64,000 nt of DNA from Blastococcus aurantiacus (lineage in GTDB: Bacteria > Actinomycetota > Actinomycetes > Mycobacteriales > Geodermatophilaceae): assembly GCF_900102425.1 (NCBI RefSeq), contig NZ_FNBT01000001.1, positions 372,001-436,000 on the forward strand. Reading direction: 5' to 3'. The position numbers and the translations under genes are program-made. The notes below the pieces were generated by a model. That model did not search any database. It had not been told where the DNA came from and saw only the letters and a program-made list of their open reading frames with translations. Positions 61,701-64,000 of the stretch are shown here, one piece after another (within the stretch, counting starts at the first letter, position 1; each line of letters begins with the position of its first letter).

Positions 61701-62150
61701 TCCCGCATCGCCTGGCTGCCGCAGGAGGCGCACGTCTTCGCGAGCAGCATCCGCGCCAACCTCGCGGTCGCCGCACCCCGGGGCGCGCTGACCGGTCCCC
61801 ACGGGGAGGCCCGGATGGCCCGCGCACTGACCGCGGCGGGCCTCGGCCCGCTGCTGGCCGCCCTGCCCGCCGGGCTGGACACCCCCGTCGGCGCCGGCGG
61901 CACGGCGCTCTCCGGCGGCGAGCGCCGGAGGCTGGCCGCCGCCCGCGCGCTGCTCGCCGACCGCGACGTCGTCCTGCTCGACGAGCCGACCGCCCACCTG
62001 GACCCGCCGACCGCGCGGGCGCTGGTCGAGGACCTGCGGACCGCGCTGGCCGGCCGGGTGGTGGTCTGCGTGACCCACGACGACGACGTGCCGCGCCCGG
62101 GCGACACCGTCGTCCGGCTCGGCGAGGCCGCCGCCCGCACGCCCGCCTAG
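58785..62150 (+). CDS. cydDC: Fused CydD-CydC thiol ABC transporter
   Basis: This 1121-residue protein contains both halves of the CydDC exporter that supplies reducing thiols for cytochrome bd assembly. The first half has about six helices (10-330) and an ATPase with Walker A GASGCGKST (near residue 380) and LSPGQLQRVALARAL. The second half has six helices (about 580-870) and an ATPase with GPSGTGKST (near 932) and LSGGERRRLAAARALL. The linker (about 540-575) is encoded by an AT-richer palindromic insert. The GTG overlaps cydB. Fusion of the two is common in actinobacteria. Confidence 0.93.
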   Translation: MIRARMAMVAPPARGPLGALAGVPGLTGALVRAAVAALAQTAGLVLLAAGLAHAVARGSGLAEGPLTGPLLIAAGGVVLRSAAGAVGQVLAGRDARRAEDRLRRALLERLAASPAAVATAGGPGPAAVLATTRLHDLGPALATYLPALAQTLVVPPALLVVLAATDLLSAALVAVTLPLVPVFMVLVGRYTQSATADSARALDRIAAHVAELVRGLPVLVGLGRAADQAAALARLGEAHRTRTMATLRIAFLSALVLELIATLSVALVAVTVGLRLIHGDLTLAVGLTALLLAPEAFAPLRALGSAHHAAEDAALAAAEARAVLAAPAPPLPVPIDDDDPRGADVAVRGLTVRYPGRTAAALPPTDLAVRPGEFVALTGASGCGKSTLLAALAGGLGPDAVQAGTVTGVGPLASVPQFPRTTGATVADELRRHAGSAPGADEVVGEAYVIEALARVGATDLAGRAPESLSPGQLQRVALARALVRVRRGARLLLLDEPTAHLDDDARDLVAHVLSGLRGTVTVLVATHDPALAALADRVVALPSPAPSGTPCTESSQVTQDFLYRKSLPPAADEAAEPGTAPTRGALARAGLLGVLSSAAGVALTAVSGWLIVRAAEMPPVLTLMVAIVGVRFFGLGRAALRWLERLAAHDAALRLAAATRVRVWRALAVQGLAADRTPGAALARLVGDVGVVQDLTVRVRPALVAAAAVPTATVLALALVDVAAAGTVAAVLALTIAGVLAVHRRVDAGAARAESSLQVEALQATTAALDGAADLRAHGLAAHTADDLAAVAGRRAGIARTGDRAAALGTGLVVLGTGLAAVLATAVAARGGLVGPVLAVLALAPLALAEPLAGLVSALQRRGALLDARARLDAVLAAAPPADPADPLPAPATVGHLAVEELAAGWPGRPDVLRGLTAPAHAGEGWLVVRGPSGTGKSTFLAVLMASLRPRAGRYDLAGLDSARLTGDDVRSRIAWLPQEAHVFASSIRANLAVAAPRGALTGPHGEARMARALTAAGLGPLLAALPAGLDTPVGAGGTALSGGERRRLAAARALLADRDVVLLDEPTAHLDPPTARALVEDLRTALAGRVVVCVTHDDDVPRPGDTVVRLGEAAARTPA
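60429..60485 (+). repeat. Double palindromic insert in the CydD-CydC linker
   Basis: Two related palindromes sit in frame: GGAACT...AGTTCC (60429-60452) and GGACTT...AAGTCC (60464-60485). Both contain CTGTAC and GAAAGT, and the two can also pair with each other. Composition is about half GC, far below the flanks. It is read as GTPCTESSQVTQDFLYRKSL in the protein, between two domains where extra residues are tolerated. Confidence 0.7.
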
Positions 62151-62476
62151 CGGCGCCCGGGGACGAGCGCGGCGAGCGGCACGTGGTGCTGCCCGGCGTG
62201 GACGTCCCGGTCCCGGAGGCTGCCCTGCGCGACCGGCCGCGGGAACGACACCTTGACCACGTTCAGCTCCGGGATGCGGAAGAAGAGGATGTCCGCCGGG
62301 TCGAGGTCGTACAGCCGGGCCACGACGTCCTCGTCCAGGAACTCCTCGTCGGCGACCAGGGCGTAGCCCTCGGCGTCCCGCATGAACAGCTCCATGGTCA
62401 CCCAGAACGGGCCGGCGTTCTTCGACCGGACCTCCAGGGCGAGCTCGCCCAGCGTGGGCAGGTGCTCGGCGCTCAT
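62147..62476 (-). CDS. DUF4387 family protein
   Basis: This 109-residue soluble protein begins with a LGELALEVRSKNAGPFWVTMELFMRD motif and contains VARLYDLDPADILFFRIPELNVVKVSFPRP, characteristic of DUF4387. The family nearly always accompanies AtuA/DUF1446 proteins and may be a small subunit of the same enzyme. Its ATG overlaps the stop of the AtuA gene. The end overlaps the convergent cydDC stop by four bases. Confidence 0.88.
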   Translation of the reverse strand: MSAEHLPTLGELALEVRSKNAGPFWVTMELFMRDAEGYALVADEEFLDEDVVARLYDLDPADILFFRIPELNVVKVSFPRPVAQGSLRDRDVHAGQHHVPLAALVPGRR

Positions 62477-63861
62477 CGGGTGGCCCCCTCGGGCAGGCGG
62501 AGCCGGAACATGCCGGTCGGTGAGTCGACGTCGACGACGTGGTGGAGGGCGAACTCGTACGACGGGCCGCGCTCGGTCTCGGCCGGCGAGTAGGCGAACG
62601 CCAGGCTCGGCAGGTAGGCCATGTCCCGCGTGGGGAGGTGCAGCATCAGCGGGTTGGCGATCTTCGCGACCGACGTCGCGGTCGCCTGGTCGGCGGCGTG
62701 CACGAGCAGCATCACCCCCACCTCCCGCGGTGGGCCGGTGGCCGGGTCGATCGACTCCAGGACGGCGTCGTAGCCGTAGAGCCGCAGGTCGATCTCGTAC
62801 TCGGGCGGCGAGATCCCGAGGGTCTGCCGGACCCGCGCGGTGAGGACCTGCTCCAGCAGCGCCGCCCAGTTCTCGATGCTGCCGAGGATGTGCGGATCGC
62901 GGATCGCGCTGAACGACATGGTGGCGTAGCCGGAGATGCGGGCGCCCTCGAGCTTGATCGTGTGCTGGTCGGCGGGCTCGAACCGCGACCCCTCCACGCG
63001 GACCCGCCGCTCGTCCAGGGCCCGGTAGGTCGCCTCGCGCACCAGCAGCGTCCCGGCCGGTTCGCGCATCTGGAACGGGTCCACCGTCTCGTACAGCATG
63101 TGCGCGGCGACCGACGTGGGCGTGCAGGCCACCGCCGGGTCCAGCGGCTCGATGGTGAAACCGCCGGCGTCGATGGTGGCGAGGACGCCACCCGAGCGCG
63201 GGTCGGTGGTGCACTGGCCGCCGCACTCGACGATCTTCGCGGCGTGCCACGTCGGTCCGGCGGGCATGCCGCGCATCAGCGGGACGGCGGCGATCACGGC
63301 GGTGTCGGTGGCCCGCCCGGCGAGGACGACGTCGGCGCCGGCCTCCAGTGCCTCCATGATCGGCTCGGCGCCCATCATGCCGACGATGTGCGTGCAGCTC
63401 TCCAGCGTGGCCGCGTCCAGCGGGCCCTGGGGGGCGAGCGGGTGGATGCGGCCGGCGTCCAGTTGCGCCACCAGGTCGGCGGCGTCCTGCTCGCTGTAGA
63501 TGCGGGCGACGGTCAGAGCCAGGCCCTGCTCGCGCACAATCCCCTCCACGATGCCGGCGACCCAGTCGACGCCGGCATCGGTGCCGCCGGTGCCGCACGA
63601 GCCGATGACCAGCGGGATGCCCGCGGTCGCCGACGCACCGAGCAGTGAGCGCAGGTCGCGGGCGACGGCGGCGGCGCTGGTCTTGGCCGTCGCCGAGCCG
63701 AGGTAGTGGGGGCCCGAGTCGGTGGACCCGCCGTCGACGGCGATGACGTCGGCGCCGAGGGCGAGCCCCCGCTCGACCGTCCCGGCGGGGAAGCCGCCGC
63801 CGAGCATCCCCGACGGCACGAGGATCCGGACCTCCTCCGGCGGTGCTGGGGTGCTGGACAT
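62473..63861 (-). CDS. AtuA/DUF1446 family protein, acyclic terpene utilisation type
   Basis: This 462-residue cytosolic protein has ILVPSGMLGGGFPAGTVERGL, AVDGGSTDSGPHYLGS, IGSCGTGGTDAGVDW and ARIYSEQDAADLVAQL in the first half. A second half contains FSAIRDPHILGSIENW. AtuA participates in citronellol/geraniol degradation in Pseudomonas, but many homologues with DUF4387 belong to other acid-degradation clusters, so the substrate here is open. The ATG at 63861 follows GAGAGGA. It overlaps DUF4387 downstream and follows another minus-strand gene by 36 bp. Confidence 0.87.
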   Translation of the reverse strand: MSSTPAPPEEVRILVPSGMLGGGFPAGTVERGLALGADVIAVDGGSTDSGPHYLGSATAKTSAAAVARDLRSLLGASATAGIPLVIGSCGTGGTDAGVDWVAGIVEGIVREQGLALTVARIYSEQDAADLVAQLDAGRIHPLAPQGPLDAATLESCTHIVGMMGAEPIMEALEAGADVVLAGRATDTAVIAAVPLMRGMPAGPTWHAAKIVECGGQCTTDPRSGGVLATIDAGGFTIEPLDPAVACTPTSVAAHMLYETVDPFQMREPAGTLLVREATYRALDERRVRVEGSRFEPADQHTIKLEGARISGYATMSFSAIRDPHILGSIENWAALLEQVLTARVRQTLGISPPEYEIDLRLYGYDAVLESIDPATGPPREVGVMLLVHAADQATATSVAKIANPLMLHLPTRDMAYLPSLAFAYSPAETERGPSYEFALHHVVDVDSPTGMFRLRLPEGATR

Positions 63862-63897
63862 CGCGTGGGTCCTCTCGACGGGGTCGGGTGATCGGGA

Positions 63898-64000
63898 TCA
63901 GGCGGGCGGGATCAGGTGCGCGTTGAGCGAGTGGCGGGGCCGGCCGTCCAGCGCGGCGAGCAGCTCGCGGGCACCGTCGAGCCCGGCCGTGCGGCGCGCC
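63898..64000 (-). CDS. C-terminal end of an unidentified gene (partial)
   Basis: Only the last 33 or so codons are present, ending ELLAALDGRPRHSLNAHLIPPA and a TGA at 63898. It runs off the right edge and lies 36 bp before the AtuA gene on the same strand, so it is probably in the same catabolic operon. The pattern ALDGRPRHSLN faintly resembles the end of a 2-hydroxyacid dehydrogenase, but the fragment is too short to say. Confidence 0.6.
   Translation of the reverse strand, partial: ARRTAGLDGARELLAALDGRPRHSLNAHLIPPA

Overview
The window is chromosomal DNA of a high-GC actinobacterium. Codons end almost always in G or C, GTG and TTG starts are frequent, and many genes carry a -10 hexamer 6-9 bases before the start codon, which suggests leaderless mRNAs. 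Gene content includes mycothiol-type enzymes, polyphosphate glucokinase, IdeR, DUF3039/3099/3159/3710/4192/4193 proteins and a class F sortase. A member of the Geodermatophilaceae (Blastococcus, Geodermatophilus, Modestobacter) is my best guess. That placement is an inference and was not computed. There is no phage, plasmid, IS transposase, rRNA, tRNA or CRISPR array in view.

The left half follows, with insertions, the conserved actinobacterial block known from Mycobacterium tuberculosis as Rv2690c to Rv2711. It runs: an APC permease start (partial), two TrkA/Ceo potassium-uptake regulators, DUF3159, an OB-fold protein, DUF3710, dut, an unknown protein, DUF4193, a phosphotransferase, a LytR_C protein, suhB, ppgK, sigA and a DUF7455 protein (to 11.1 kb). 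Then come a VanW/YoaR-like cell-wall protein, a BrkB-like membrane protein and DUF3039. An iron-siderophore ABC transporter under an IdeR-type iron box follows (15.1-19.1 kb), then DUF3099, a universal stress protein and a HhH-GPD DNA-repair gene with a duplicated 5' end. Next are furA-katG, dtd, sigB, a mycothiol-dependent enzyme, a GNAT/acyl-CoA-synthetase fusion with an AcuC-type deacetylase, and ideR itself (31.7 kb). The regulator and one likely target of iron control therefore lie in the same window.

From 32 to 46 kb are an S9 peptidase, DUF4192, a lipoprotein, and a three-gene cluster of GT4 glycosyltransferase, methyltransferase and alpha/alpha-toroid protein. A secreted protein with two nearly identical domains, a class F sortase and two paralogous GT2 glycosyltransferases follow. 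An ECF42-type sigma factor with its DGPF partner, a DksA/TraR-like protein, a methyltransferase, a YibE/F protein and a STAS protein come next (to 48.6 kb). The right end holds hsp20 and a MerR-like gene, then a copper module (csoR, copper chaperone, unknown exported His-rich protein, CopA). After that are a BlaI/M56 pair divergent from cydA-cydB-cydDC (cytochrome bd and its fused assembly transporter), and part of an AtuA/DUF4387 catabolic operon.

The most unusual features are non-coding. (1) A dispersed palindrome of about 60 bp has four clear copies and perhaps a fifth, with a conserved core and arms that change in a compensatory way. One copy supplies a Shine-Dalgarno sequence and one lies inside a coding region. 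(2) A different, AT-richer double palindrome sits in frame in the CydD-CydC linker. (3) A 682-bp insertion at the 5' end of a HhH-GPD gene carries a lipoprotein gene and replaced the gene's own beginning, leaving the old start as a 34-codon remnant. (4) Well-formed operators for BlaI, CsoR, IdeR and FurA, and an ECF-type promoter before sigB, predict the wiring of the local operons.
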